A stretch of DNA of 64,000 nt, from assembly GCA_963825405.1 (NCBI GenBank), contig CAWGTB010000001.1, positions 682,001-746,000 on the forward strand. The letters are read 5' to 3'. The notes below the pieces were generated by a model. The model saw nothing but the letters and a program-made list of their open reading frames with translations, was not told where the DNA came from and searched no databases. Of this stretch, positions 35,439 through 46,789 are shown piece after piece. The translations under genes and the position numbers were made by a program. How positions within the stretch are numbered: the first letter of the stretch is position 1; each line of letters starts with the position of its first letter. Source of the DNA: JACPNO01 sp963825405. Its GTDB lineage: Bacteria > Acidobacteriota > Terriglobia > Bryobacterales > Bryobacteraceae.

Positions 35439-36618
35439 TGAGCGCGGGGCCTGCCGGGAGCACCCTCATCACCGGGATCGGCGAGCTCGTCACGAATGCC
35501 GGGGCACTGGATGAGTTCGCCGCCGTCGCCAGCGCGGCCCTGGTCATCGAGGGAGACCGGATCGCCTGGACCGGCCCGGCCGCGCGCGCCCCGGCCGCGG
35601 ACGCCATGACCGACGCCGGGGGCCGGGCCGTGCTTCCCGGCTTCGTCGACTCGCACGCGCACCTGGTCTTCGCGGGGAGCGGTCCGCTGAGTTCACCGCC
35701 CGGATGGCCGGGCAGGGATACGCCGCGGGCGGCATCCGGACCACGGTCGCCGCGACGCGCGCCGCGACCGACGACGACCTCAGGCGCGGGCTGAACCGCC
35801 TGGCCAGCGAGATGCTCCGGCAGGGGACGACGACGTTCGAGTGCAAGTCGGGATACGGGCTGACCGTGCACGACGAGGCCCGGTCGGTTGCCATCGCGGC
35901 GGAGGCCACCCCGGAAGTCACCTACCTGGGGGCGCACGTCGTGCCCGCCGAGTACGCGGGCGACCCGGCCGGATACGTGGACCTCGTGCGCGGGGAGATG
36001 CTCGACGCCTGCGCGCCGCACGCGCGCTGGGTCGATGTCTTCTGCGAGCGCGGCGCGTTCGACGCGGACGCGGCCCGCGCCATCCTCGCGGCCGGCCAGG
36101 CCCGCGGCCTGCTGCCCCGGGTGCACGCCAGCCAGCTAGGCCCGGGACCGGGGGTGATCGTCGCGGTCGAGGCGGGCGCCGCGTCCGCCGATCACTGCAC
36201 CTTCCTCACCGACGCCGACGTGGACGCGCTCGCGTCCTCCGGCACGGTCGCCACGCTGCTGCCGGGTGCCGAGTTCGGCACCCGGCAGCCCTACCCGGAC
36301 GCCCGCCGCCTGCTTCAAGCAGGCGTCACCGTGGCGCTGGCAACAGACTGCAATCCCGGATCGTCCTTTACCTCCAGCATGCCCTTCTGCATTGCGCTGG
36401 CCGTCCGGGACATGCGGATGACCACCACGGAGGCGGTCTGGGCCGCCACGGCCGGCGGCGCGCGGGCACTGCGCCGCCCCGACGTCGGCTACCTGGCCCC
36501 GGGGGCGCTGGCCGACCTGGTCATCCTCGACGCCCCGTCCCATGCCTACCTGGCCTACCGGCCGGGCGTCCCGCTCGTGCACGCCGTCTGGAAGTCGGGC
36601 CAGCCAGTAGCGATCTAG
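35438..36618 (+). CDS. hutI: Imidazolonepropionase, frameshifted
   Basis: Opens the imidazolone ring of 4-imidazolone-5-propionate to give N-formimidoyl-L-glutamate. ATG 35438 overlaps the hutF stop (TGATG). Metal ligands are visible in GFVDSHAHLVFAG, the substrate segment TFECKSGYGLTVHDE, HASQLGPGPGVIVA, and ATDCNPGSSFTSSMPF. One frameshift near 35685, just after VFAG, separates the first 80 residues from the rest. With hutU and hutF it supplies the middle of histidine catabolism. The C-terminal beta-sandwich ends ALADLVILDAPSHAYLAYRP, as usual. Confidence 0.92.
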
Positions 36619-36696
36619 CCGCCGGCCTGCCCGGCCCAGCCCGGACTTGGCACCGTCTTGGCACCGTCGTCTGGGAGTTACCGGGGGGAGTGTTCG

Positions 36697-38472
36697 TTAT
36701 GGATAAGGAAATGCGCCATGCCCCGGGGAGCGTCAGCGGGCCATACGGCGGGAGGCCGGCGCGGGCCGCGATGTGCCAGGCAGGACCCCAGCCGTCGGTG
36801 AAGGCGGCGGCGAGCCCGGACAGGCTGGGAAGCCCCAGGCCAGCAGCCGCGGCCGGCATTGCCTCGCTGGACTCGGCGGGGCGGAGCTGATCCAGCGGGC
36901 CCAGCCGGGGAAGACCCGAACCGGGGCGTCCGCCGGCAACCCCGCGCGGCGCCGGGCGATCTCGACCGCGTCCCGCAGGCCGCCCGCCTCGTCCGCTAGC
37001 CCGTTGGCCACGGCGTCCGCGCCTGTCCATACCCGGCCGCGGGCGAGCTCGTCCACGCGGTCAATCGGAAGCCGCCGGCCGTCGGCAACCTTGCGCGTGA
37101 AGTCCGCGTAGATCGCGTCGAGCCACACGTTGATCCGCTCCCACTCATCCTCGGTGAACGGGCGGGACAGGGAGAACATCGTGGCGTTCTCCCCGGAGGC
37201 GATGACCTCGCTATTCACGCCAGCGCGGCCGAACATCTCCCGCAGCACTGGCTTGCCCATGATCACCCCGATCGAGCCGGTCAGCGTCCCCGGCTGGGCC
37301 ACGATGACGTCGGCGGGCGCGGAGATGAAGTAGCCGCCGGACGCCGCGACATCACCCATCGACACGATGACCGGCTTGCCGGCGGCGCGGGTCCGGACCA
37401 CCTCCCGCCAGATGGTGTCCGAGGCGGTCGCCGAGCCACCGGGGCTGTTGACCCGCAGCACGACCGCGCGGGCCTTATCGTCGGCTGCCGCCGCGCGCAG
37501 CGCGGCGCCGATCGTGTCGGACCCGATGCCGCCGCCGCCGACCGGCCCCCGGCCGCTGCGCCCGGACCGGATCGGGCCATGCGCGTAGATCATCGCGACG
37601 TACCGCTCGCCGCCCGGTCCGGCCTGAATGCGGCGCTGGACGCCAGCGAGGGCGTGCACCCGCTGGTAGCGCTGCAGGTAGAGCAGGGTCGCGTTGGGCC
37701 CGGCCGCCTTCCGCGCGGCGTCGTAGACCTCGTCGCGGTAGCCCAGCTCGTCGACCAGCCCCTGGTCGAGGGCCTGCTGGGCGAGGAACGGGCCGCGCGC
37801 GAAGCAGCTGCACGGGCTTGCTCGACGGTCGTGCCCCGCGCCACGGCGATCCCGTCGGCGAGCTGCTCGGCGACCGACTCCAGGAGCCGCTCCGCGGCCT
37901 CGCGGGCGGGGCCGGTGAACCCGGTCTCGGTGAACTGGTCGGCGGCGGACTTGTACTCGTGCCGCTTGGCGCTCTGGAAGTCCACGCCGACCTTGGCCAG
38001 CGCGTCGTGCAGGAAGACCTGCTCGATGGCGAGCCCGGTCAGCCCGAGCGTGCCCGACGGCTGCAGCCAGATCTTGTCGAAGGAGGTAGCCAGGTAGTAC
38101 GGCAGGTTCCCCCGGACGAACTCGCCGAACGTCTCCGCCCACGCGATGGCCAGCTTGCCGCTGCGGCGGAAGTCCCGTGATGGCATCGCGCAGTTCCTGG
38201 ATCCGGGCCAGCCCGATCCGGCTCCCGCCGACCTTCACGACGAGCACCTTCACGCGGTCGTCCGTGGCGGCGCGCCGCAGGGCCTCCAGGATGTCAGGCA
38301 GCCGGAGCCGGCGCATGGTCAGCACGGCGGAGATCGGGTCGCCGGGCGGCCCCTCGGCCAGCCCGTCGGTAAGGTCGAGCTCCAGGATCAGCGGCCCGGT
38401 CCGGCGCCTGTTCAGCCGGGTGAGCTGGCTGGTGATCTGGCTTGTGATCTGGCTGGAGAGCGCGTCTGCCAT
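36697..38472 (-). CDS. sppA: Signal peptide peptidase SppA, long form, frameshifted
   Basis: A membrane serine protease of the S49 family with two tandem protease-like domains (67K type). The N-terminal domain, in a second frame, contains SGKLAIAWAETFGEF and the lysine region QSAKRHEYKSAADQF; the C-terminal domain holds the catalytic serine in GDVAASGGYFISAPADVI and LTGSIGVIMGKP. One extra A near 38175 explains the first frame break (into RDFRRSGKLA); others lie near 37805 and 36895. The C-terminal end is uncertain, with 36697 the nearest stop in a plausible frame. SppA degrades cleaved signal peptides. It is convergent with hutI. Confidence 0.85.
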
Positions 38473-38555
38473 GCGGCCAAGCTTACGTCCGCGCCAAGAG
38501 GGCTACTCTCCTTACTGATCCAGTTACTGATCCAGTTACTCCTCCAGAACGGAAA

Positions 38556-39041
38556 GTGGTGACTGTCATCCCGGAATGCTCAGACCTGACGATCGTGGTC
38601 GACGCTGCCAACGTGGTCGGTGCCCGAGCCGACGGCTGGTGGAAGGACCGGGCGGGCGCCGCGCTGCGGCTGTGCCAGGAGGTGGTCGCCGTGGCGACAC
38701 GGGGACTGGCGACCGGGGAACTGCCTGCGGGAGTCCTGCCGGGGCCGCAGGCCCGGTGCTTCCCGACGTGGGTGATAGTGCTCGAGGGGCGCGCACGGGA
38801 GGCTGCGGATTCCCTCTGCCTTGAGGCCGGAAGCTATGCGTCTCATCAGATTCTGGCGGCTTCTGGTGGTTTGGCGAGGCTCGTGCTGGCAAGTGGTCCT
38901 GGTGACGACACCATCGTCGGTGAGGCATCTGACCTGCCAGGACGTTGTGTCGTGACAACGGCTGACCGGGAACTTCGACGGAGGTGCGAGGAGGTTGGAG
39001 CCGTCGTCGCGGGGCCACGGTGGCTCTTGCGGCTGTTGTAG
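38556..39041 (+). CDS. NYN/PIN-like domain protein
   Basis: A 161-residue protein whose N terminus (DLTIVVDAANVVGARADGWW) matches the conserved start of a small actinobacterial family resembling NYN/PIN ribonucleases, with an acidic residue after a hydrophobic strand. Later segments RCFPTWVIVLEGRARE, LASGPGDDTIVGEA and CVVTTADRELRRRCEEVGA (the last aspartate being typical of the fold) support a metal-dependent nuclease-like site, though activity is unproven. It starts at GTG 38556, about 85 bases from the divergent sppA. Just upstream a 12-base unit (TTACTGATCCAG) is tandemly repeated at 38513-38548. Confidence 0.65.
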   Translation: MVTVIPECSDLTIVVDAANVVGARADGWWKDRAGAALRLCQEVVAVATRGLATGELPAGVLPGPQARCFPTWVIVLEGRAREAADSLCLEAGSYASHQILAASGGLARLVLASGPGDDTIVGEASDLPGRCVVTTADRELRRRCEEVGAVVAGPRWLLRLL

Positions 39042-39179
39042 ACCTGTAATGTAAAAGTAACCCCCTCAACCCTGTATCCCTGCTTCGCGCTGTTGTCTGG
39101 TGACGTCTGGGGTACGGGGGGCGTCCCCTCGGAGAGATAACTGCCTGTCCGCTACCGACCGGAAACTGAGCGCATGTAT

Positions 39180-39425
39180 GTGATCTTCTGTCGTCGCGAT
39201 TGCCCTGATCGCGGCCCTGCTTCTTCCTGCTGGACCGTGGCCTGAAGGCGGTCCAGCGAGGGCCGCCGGAGGCGGGCAGCCGCCATCCGCCTGGTTGCCG
39301 CCGCGCGCAAGGCGCAGAAGGATGGGCTTCGGCGAAGAGAGCAGGAGGAGGTCAGCACCGCGCTGACCGCTGTGCTGCCGGCGATCGCGGGCGACGAGGA
39401 CCGCGGCCCCCGCAAGGTGGCCTAG
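39180..39425 (+). CDS. Probable small membrane-anchored protein, frameshifted
   Basis: A hydrophobic stretch in one frame (SSVVAIALIAALLLPAGP), DRGLKAVQR in a second, and AAAIRLVAAARKAQKDGLRR followed by REQEEVSTALTAVLPAIAG in a third, ending at a stop at 39423-25. Together they make a plausible protein of about 80 residues with one N-terminal helix and a charged coiled tail. Two indels would be needed, in line with neighbouring genes. The start is not determined. It lies 13 bases before the phosphoesterase gene and may be co-transcribed with it. I do not recognise the family. Confidence 0.35.
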
Positions 39426-39437
39426 CTCAGCGCTGTG

Positions 39438-39929
39438 ATGCGTGTTGTCGTCCTCTCGGACACCCACGGGCCGAGTCGCTGGAAGTCCTGCCCGCCGCGG
39501 GTTGCGGAGCACCTGCGCGCCGCGGACCTCATCGTGCACGCCGGGGACGCGTGCACGGCGCTGGTGCTGGCGGAGATCGCGCAGTACGCGCCCGTGACGG
39601 CGGTCGTCGGGAACAACGACGGCCCGGACGTCGCCGCGTGGGGCGCGACGCCGACCGCCGAGGTCACGATCGCTGGCCTGCCGGTGGCGATGATCCACGA
39701 CAGCGGGCCACCGCCGGCGGCTGGGCCGGATGCGGCGCAGGTTTCCCGACGCGGCCCTCGTCGTGTTCGGGCACTCGCACATTCCGCTGGATGAGTCGGC
39801 GGACGGCGGTTGCGGATCTTCAACCCGGGGTCGCCGACCGACCGCCGCCGGCAGCCAGCCGGCACGATCGGCCTGCTTGACATCGCGGACGGGAAGCTGC
39901 GCAACGCCACCATCGTCGCGGTAACGTAA
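39438..39929 (+). CDS. YfcE/MJ0936-type metallophosphoesterase, frameshifted
   Basis: A calcineurin-like phosphoesterase of about 163 residues. All dimetal motifs are visible though split over frames: VVVLSDTHGPS at the start, LIVHAGDACT, VVGNNDGPDV and FPDAALVVFGHSHIPL, followed by LRIFNPGSPTDRRRQPAG. Frame changes lie near 39720 and 39810. Family members hydrolyse phosphodiesters with Mn2+ or Ni2+; the physiological substrate is unknown. ATG 39438 is preferred to GTG 39435. The stop is TAA at 39927-29. Confidence 0.8.
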
Positions 39930-39944
39930 CGCCGTCCGCCTCCT

Positions 39945-40255
39945 TCCGCCTCCCGGCTGGGCTGCGCTTTTGGTCTGCTGCTGGTCTGCTGCTGGTCTGC
40001 TGTCGAGCGGCTGGGGCGCGCTTTTGGTCTGCTGCCGAGCGGCTGGGATGAGCTTTTGTGCTTGCAAGTGCGTGGTGGAACGCGCGTTCGGTCTACTGGG
40101 GTGCGGGTGGGTTGCGCGTTCGGTTCGCTGGTCGGCGGCTGGGATGCGTGGCCGGTCCGCTGGCCAGCGGGTGGGTTGCGTGTTCGCGTGGGCTAGTGCG
40201 TGGTGGACAGCGCGTTCCATCTGCTTGCGGGCGAGTGGCGGGCGGGTCGACAGGG
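39945..40255. repeat. Intergenic region of degenerate short repeats
   Basis: About 310 bases with no convincing gene. TGGTCTGCTGC is repeated three times near 39972-40005, and longer related units recur with small changes: CGCGCTTTTGGTCTGCTG, CGCGCGTTCGGTCTACTGG and GCGCGTTCGGTTCGCTGG, alternating with GGCTGGGATG and GTGCGTGGTGGA. The same vocabulary reappears near 52,080-52,170. It looks like a degenerate interspersed repeat family. Confidence 0.5.
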
Positions 40256-40269
40256 GGGGCGTCCCCCGG

Positions 40270-40796
40270 GGGTAACCAGTGCTCGCGGTGGACGATCTCG
40301 CTGAGCGGGCGGCGATCCGGGCGGCGGATGAGCGCCAGTGGCCGGTCCGCCGGGTAGCCGAGCGAGATCACGTACGCACAGGACCTGTCCTCGGGCAAGC
40401 CGAGCAGGTCACGCGCCAGGTCTTGGTCCTGGACGCCCGTCTGGCCGCTGCCGATGGCCAGGCCGGCCGCCGCGAGCATCAAGCTCATGGCGACCTGGCC
40501 GAGGTCGAACTGGACGCGGTTCTTCTGCAGGTCGGTCGCTGGCAGGTAAGTGGCCAGCGCGATCGCCGCCGCGGCCGTCGCCACGTGGCCAGCGCCCGGC
40601 GACACGAGGGACAGTTGCTCCAGCCGCCCGCGATCGCGGACGACGACGAAGTCCCACGGCTGCGAATTCCTTGATGACGGTGCCCGCCGCCCGATTCAAG
40701 GATCTCGTCGAGATGATCGTCGGCGATTGGCTGACTCGCGAACTCGCGAACATTCCGCCGGGACCGGATCGCCTCCCACGTCTGCATGACCAGCAA
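40270..40796 (-). CDS. Nitroreductase-family flavoprotein, frameshifted
   Basis: The N terminus MQTWEAIRSRRNVREFASQP and, after a frameshift near 40685, SQPWDFVVV and GHVATAAAAIALATYLP are the FMN-binding pattern of the nitroreductase fold. The rest follows as FDLGQVAMSLMLAAAGLAIG and AYVISLGYPADRPL, ending near LSEIVHREHW. The natural stop is unclear, since the frame stays open to 40093; I place the end near 40270 by family length. It catalyses NAD(P)H-dependent reduction of an unidentified substrate. It is convergent with the repeat-rich gap. Confidence 0.75.
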
Positions 40797-40877
40797 GCGT
40801 AACGGACCTCAGCCTGACCGAATTGCTCCTCGGCACGTTATCCTGACCGCTTTCGGCGTGAAAGGGCCAGCACCGTG

Positions 40878-43282
40878 CTAGTCGGGGACTAGCCAGACGA
40901 CGCCCAGCGGCGGGACAGCGATCGTCGCGGAGGCGGGACTGGCCGTGCCACGGTCTCGGGGACCGCGTGGACGGCGCCCAGGTTGCCGAGCGCCGCTGCC
41001 GCCGTAGGTCGCCGCGTCGGTGTTCAGCACCTCGCGCCAGCGGCCGGGTCGCGGCAGCCCGACGCGGTACTCCGTGTGCGGCATCGCGGAGAAGTTCGCC
41101 ACGCACGCGAGCGTCGGCAGCACCGGGCCGCTGATGCCGGGACCGGGCATCGGCGTCCCGAACCGCAGGAACGACAAGACGTTGCCGGCGGCGTCGTTCG
41201 CGTCGATCCAGGCGAAGCCCTCCGGCACCGTGTCCTGCGACCACAGCGCGGGCGACGACCCGGTACAGCGGAGTTCAGGTCGCGGACCAGCCGCTGCACG
41301 CCGGAGTGGACGCCGTACTCGAGCACCCACCAGTCGAGGCCGTTGCTCTCCGACCACTCGGACTGCTGGCCCCACTCCGACCCCATGAACAGCAGTTGCT
41401 TGCCCGGGTGCGCCCACATGTAGGCGAGCAGCGCGCGCAGGCCCGGCGAACCGGCGCCACTCGTCGCCGGGCATCTTGCCGACCAGCGAGCCCTTGCCGT
41501 GCACCACCTCGTCGTGCGACAGCGGCAGGACGAAGTTCTCCGAGTACGCGTACACCAGGGAGAACGTCAGCTCGTTGTGGTGGTACTGGCGGTGGATCGG
41601 GTCCCGCTCGATGTACTCAAGCGTGTCGTTCATCCAGCCCATGTTCCACTTGAAGCCGAACCCGAGGCCGCCGTGGTCCACCGGCCGGGACACCCCAGGC
41701 CACGCGGTGGACTCCTCGGCGATCATCATGATCCCCGGTACCCGCTTGTAGCAGGTCGCGTTGACCTCCTGCAGGAACGAGATGGCGTGCCAGGTTCTCC
41801 CGGCCGCCGAACTCGTTCGGCAGCCACTCGCCGTCCTTGCGCGAGTAGTCCAGGTACAGCATCGAGGCGACCGCGTCCACCCGCAGCCCGTCGATGTGGA
41901 ACTCCTCGAACCAGTAGATCGCGTTGGCGACCAGGAAGTTGCGCACCTCGCGGCGGGCGTAGTTGAACACCAGCGTGCCCCAGTCGGGGTGCGCGCCCAG
42001 CCGCGGGTCGGCGTGCTCGTACAGCGCCGTGCCGTCGAACTGGGCCAGCGCCCAGGCAGTCGCGGGGAAAGTGCGCCGGCACCCAGTCGACGATCACCCC
42101 GATGCCGGCCTGGTGCAGCGCGTCGACCAGGTAGCGGAAGTCGTCCGGGTTCCCGTACCGCGACGTCGGCGCGTAGTACGAGGTGACCTGGTAGCCCCAC
42201 GAGCCGCCGAACGGGTGCTCGGCGACCGGCAGGAACTCCACGTGCGTGAAGCCCATGTCGGTCACGTACTGCGGTGAGCTGGGTCGGCCAGTTCCCGGTA
42301 GGACAGTCCCGGCCGCCACGAGCCGAGGTGCACCTCGTAGATGCTCATCGGGCAGGTGACTGGCTGCACCTGCGCCCGGCGTGGTCAGCCAGCCGTCGTC
42401 GCCCCACTCGTGCAGTCCGACTCGAACACGACCGATGCGGTGGCCGGCGCCACCTCGGCGTACCCGGCCATCGGGTCGGCCTTTTCCCGCCATGTGCCGT
42501 CCGGCCCGCAGATCGAGAACTTGTACCGGGTGCCCGGCGGCAACGCCCGGCACGAACAGCTCCCAGACGCCGGACGAGCCCAGCGACCGCATCGGGTGCG
42601 ACCGGCCGTCCCACACGTTGAAGTCGCCGACGACGCGGACGCCGAGGGCGTTGGGCGCCCAGACGGTAAAGGAGGTGCCCGTTATGATCGTCTCGCCGAA
42701 CGCACCCGTGGTGCCGCGTCTCGAATCGCCGCACCCGTGCGCCGAGCACTCGCCAGAGCTCCTCGTGCCGGCCCTCCCAGATCAGGTGCAGGTCGATCTC
42801 GCCGAGCGTGGGCAGGTGCCGGTAGGGGTCATCCTGCAGGGGGGTGACGATGAACTGTCACCAGGGTCCGTTACGCTGCCGTCTCCCGTAGGACCTGCGA
42901 GCCGGTAGTCCGGGACGGCGGAGACAACCTGGGGCAGGGTCGCCTCGAAGACTCCCTGGTGCAGGTGGGGCATCGGGATAGCGGCTGCCGTCGGGGAGCA
43001 CGGCCGTGACCGAGGCGGCGAGCGGGCGCAGCGCACGGATGCGTGACGCCGGTGGGGCCGTGCTCGTCCGGCAGACAGGTGCGCGCCGAGGATCGAGTGC
43101 GGGTCGTGGTGGTGCCCGGCGACGATCCGGTCAATCTCGCCGAGCAGGTGCAGGTCTGGCGAGGCGTTGCTACCGTGAGCGTCGGGACAGGGGTGGCGGT
43201 TGCGTCGGGACTGGGGTGGCGGTTGCGCCCGGGACTGGGGTGCCGGTTGCGTCCGGGACGGGGTGCCGGTTGCGTCCGGCAC
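40878..43282 (-). CDS. glgB: 1,4-alpha-glucan branching enzyme, frameshifted
   Basis: A GH13 branching enzyme of about 750-800 residues with an extra N-terminal beta-sandwich (EIDRIVAGHHHDPHSILGAH), CBM48 and the catalytic barrel. Catalytic segments are DGLRVDAVASMLYLDYSRKD (nucleophile aspartate), MMIAEESTAWPGVS (acid glutamate) and LPLSHDEVVHGKGSLVGKMP. The C terminus is PLGVVWLVPD. Around eight frame changes scatter from 43040 to 40960. The start is uncertain because a 24-base tandem repeat occupies the 5' end. It makes alpha-1,6 branches and is the last gene of the GlgE-pathway operon. Confidence 0.88.
43184..43277. repeat. 24-base tandem repeat at the glgB 5' end
   Basis: Four head-to-tail copies of a unit close to GGGACTGGGGTGCCGGTTGC followed by GTCC, two of 24 and two of 23 bases, with a partial fifth. 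On the glgB strand it would encode a Pro/Thr/Arg-rich stretch (such as ATGTPVPGAT) in any frame. It may be part of a disordered N-terminal extension or lie in the leader. Copy number could vary between strains. Confidence 0.7.
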
Positions 43283-43393
43283 CGGGATCGCACTTGGGGG
43301 CGCTGGTCAGGTGGGATGCTCCCGCCGCCTGGGTCGATGGTGGTTCATGCATTCTGAAGGTCAGTCATGTCGGCTCACGGTTCTGGTACCGGG

Positions 43394-44786
43394 CTAGAAG
43401 TCCGCTAGGGACTCAAGCGGGATGGGCAGCCACGAGGGTCGGTGCCTGGCTTCGTACAGCACCTCATACACAGCCTTGTCTAGCTGAAACGCCCGGAGCA
43501 GGACACCGTTGGCCGCCGGGGTCTAGCACCGCCGGCCTTCGGCGTACCCGGCGCAGAAGGCGGCAGTGTTGCGGTCGCGCCCAGTCGCGGGCCTTGCCGT
43601 TCAGCGCCTCGGCATCCGGGTGACCGATGAGCTGGTGCCGTGCCGCGTAGTCGAACGAGCGTAGCATTCCGGCGACGTCCCGCAGCGGCGAGGACCTGGC
43701 GCGACGTTGCGCCAGCGGCGTGGCGGGCTCGCCCTCGAAGTCGAGCATCACCCAGCCGGTCTCCGTGCGCAGCACCTGCCCGAGGTGGTAGTCCCCGTGC
43801 ACGCGCTGCACGGGGAACGGCCCCTTGAGCTTGGCAAGCTGTGGAGTACGTGCCGCCGATCATCTCGGTGTACTTGGCCAGCTCCGGTACGGCCGAGACG
43901 GTGAGGTCGAGCTTGCGGAACATCTGCTCGGCCAGCGCGCCAACCGCCTCGGTGGGCAGCTCGTCGGTCCCGAAGGCGCCCGCGAGGTCCGCGTGCACCT
44001 GCGCGGTGGCGGCGCCGAGCCGGCGCGACTCGCCGGCGAAGTCGCCGCCGGCGCTCGCCGCGCGCACGGCCTCGGCAGGCCTGGTGCCGTCAAGCCCAGT
44101 GCCTGGCGCAGCCCGATGTCGGCGAGCGCGTACAGGTCGCGGACGCTCGTGGCGGCCAGCGTCCAGCCGTCGGTGGCCAGCCGCAGGTACCGCGACAAGA
44201 TCGCGAGGATCGTCGGGACGCCCTCCAGCCGTTCCTCGGCCCAGCCGAGCGGCTCGGCGATGTGCGACGAGCCGAGCTGGGCCAGCGCCGCGGTCACCTC
44301 AAGGTCCGGGTTGGGCCGGGCGCGAGCCGCCGGAATACCTTGAGGATCGACTCCTCGCCGTACACCAGGCTCGTGTTGGTCTGCTCGGTGGACAGCACGA
44401 GGCTGTCCAGTCCCGTCGCGAATCGGGCGCCGGGGATCTTGCGCATCTGGATGCCGTTGACGGTGGCCTCGGTGGCGAAGCCATCGAGCAGTGCCTTGGT
44501 CAGGTCGGCGTCGTGCAGCGCGTCGTAGGCGATCCTGCCGTCGTCGTCCGGGCCGATGCGCACGTGCTCAAGTCGTTGCGGCAGTACTCGCCGGAACCCG
44601 ACCAGCACCTGGTAGTAGTCCACCGTCGTGCCGTTGCGAGACGGCGACGATCAGGTGCCGGAGCTCCGGGTCGCCGGCGACGACCCTGGTGTTGGCGACG
44701 ATCGCGAGATCGCGTAGGCCATGTCCCTTGCCGGCGAACCAACGCTGTTCCACCAGCCACGTCGCTAGTGCGTCCTCGAAAGCCAT
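43394..44786 (-). CDS. pep2: Maltokinase, frameshifted
   Basis: Phosphorylates maltose to maltose 1-phosphate, the substrate of GlgE. The N-terminal cap is recognisable (EDALATWLVEQRWFAGKGHG), then GARFATGLDSLVLSTEQTNT. The kinase core has QRVHGDYHLGQVLRTETGW and MLDFEGEPATPLAQRRARSS, holding the catalytic and Mg2+-binding aspartates. The C terminus is restored by one frame change: DKAVYEVLYEARHRPSWLPI before the stop at 43394. Five or so indels interrupt it. It lies between treS and glgB; in many actinobacteria it is fused to or adjacent to treS. Confidence 0.88.
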
Positions 44787-44882
44787 GGCCTCGTTTCCCG
44801 TTTAAGTAGCTCTTTGCCAGCCTTGCTCACGGGCGCGCCCCGAGTCGATGCTCCCCCGGGGTGCTGCCCGGGACGGCCCGGG

Positions 44883-46614
<1,732 letters not shown>

Positions 46615-46789
46615 TCGCTCACCGGGCGCGGTAGCGAATGGCGGTGAGACGACAACAACCTCGGCGGCGGCGGCTCGTGCTCTGTCACTGCTGGAGTCTC
46701 CTGGAATATGCGCGACCGACGCATGCCAGGCTAACCCCTCCTGCTAGGGCATTTCGCCCTCGCAGGCCCGGGCGTTGCCGGCCGGGCGC

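Noticed and set aside
34453..36126. A 557-codon minus-strand frame opposite hutF and hutI
   Set aside because: Both sense genes keep their metal-binding motifs and start/stop overlaps; the antisense product has no recognisable domain.
39945..40255. CRISPR array or tRNA cluster in the repeat-rich gap
   Set aside because: Repeats are degenerate, of uneven spacing and without unique spacers of constant length; no cloverleaf or T-loop consensus was found here or elsewhere in the window.
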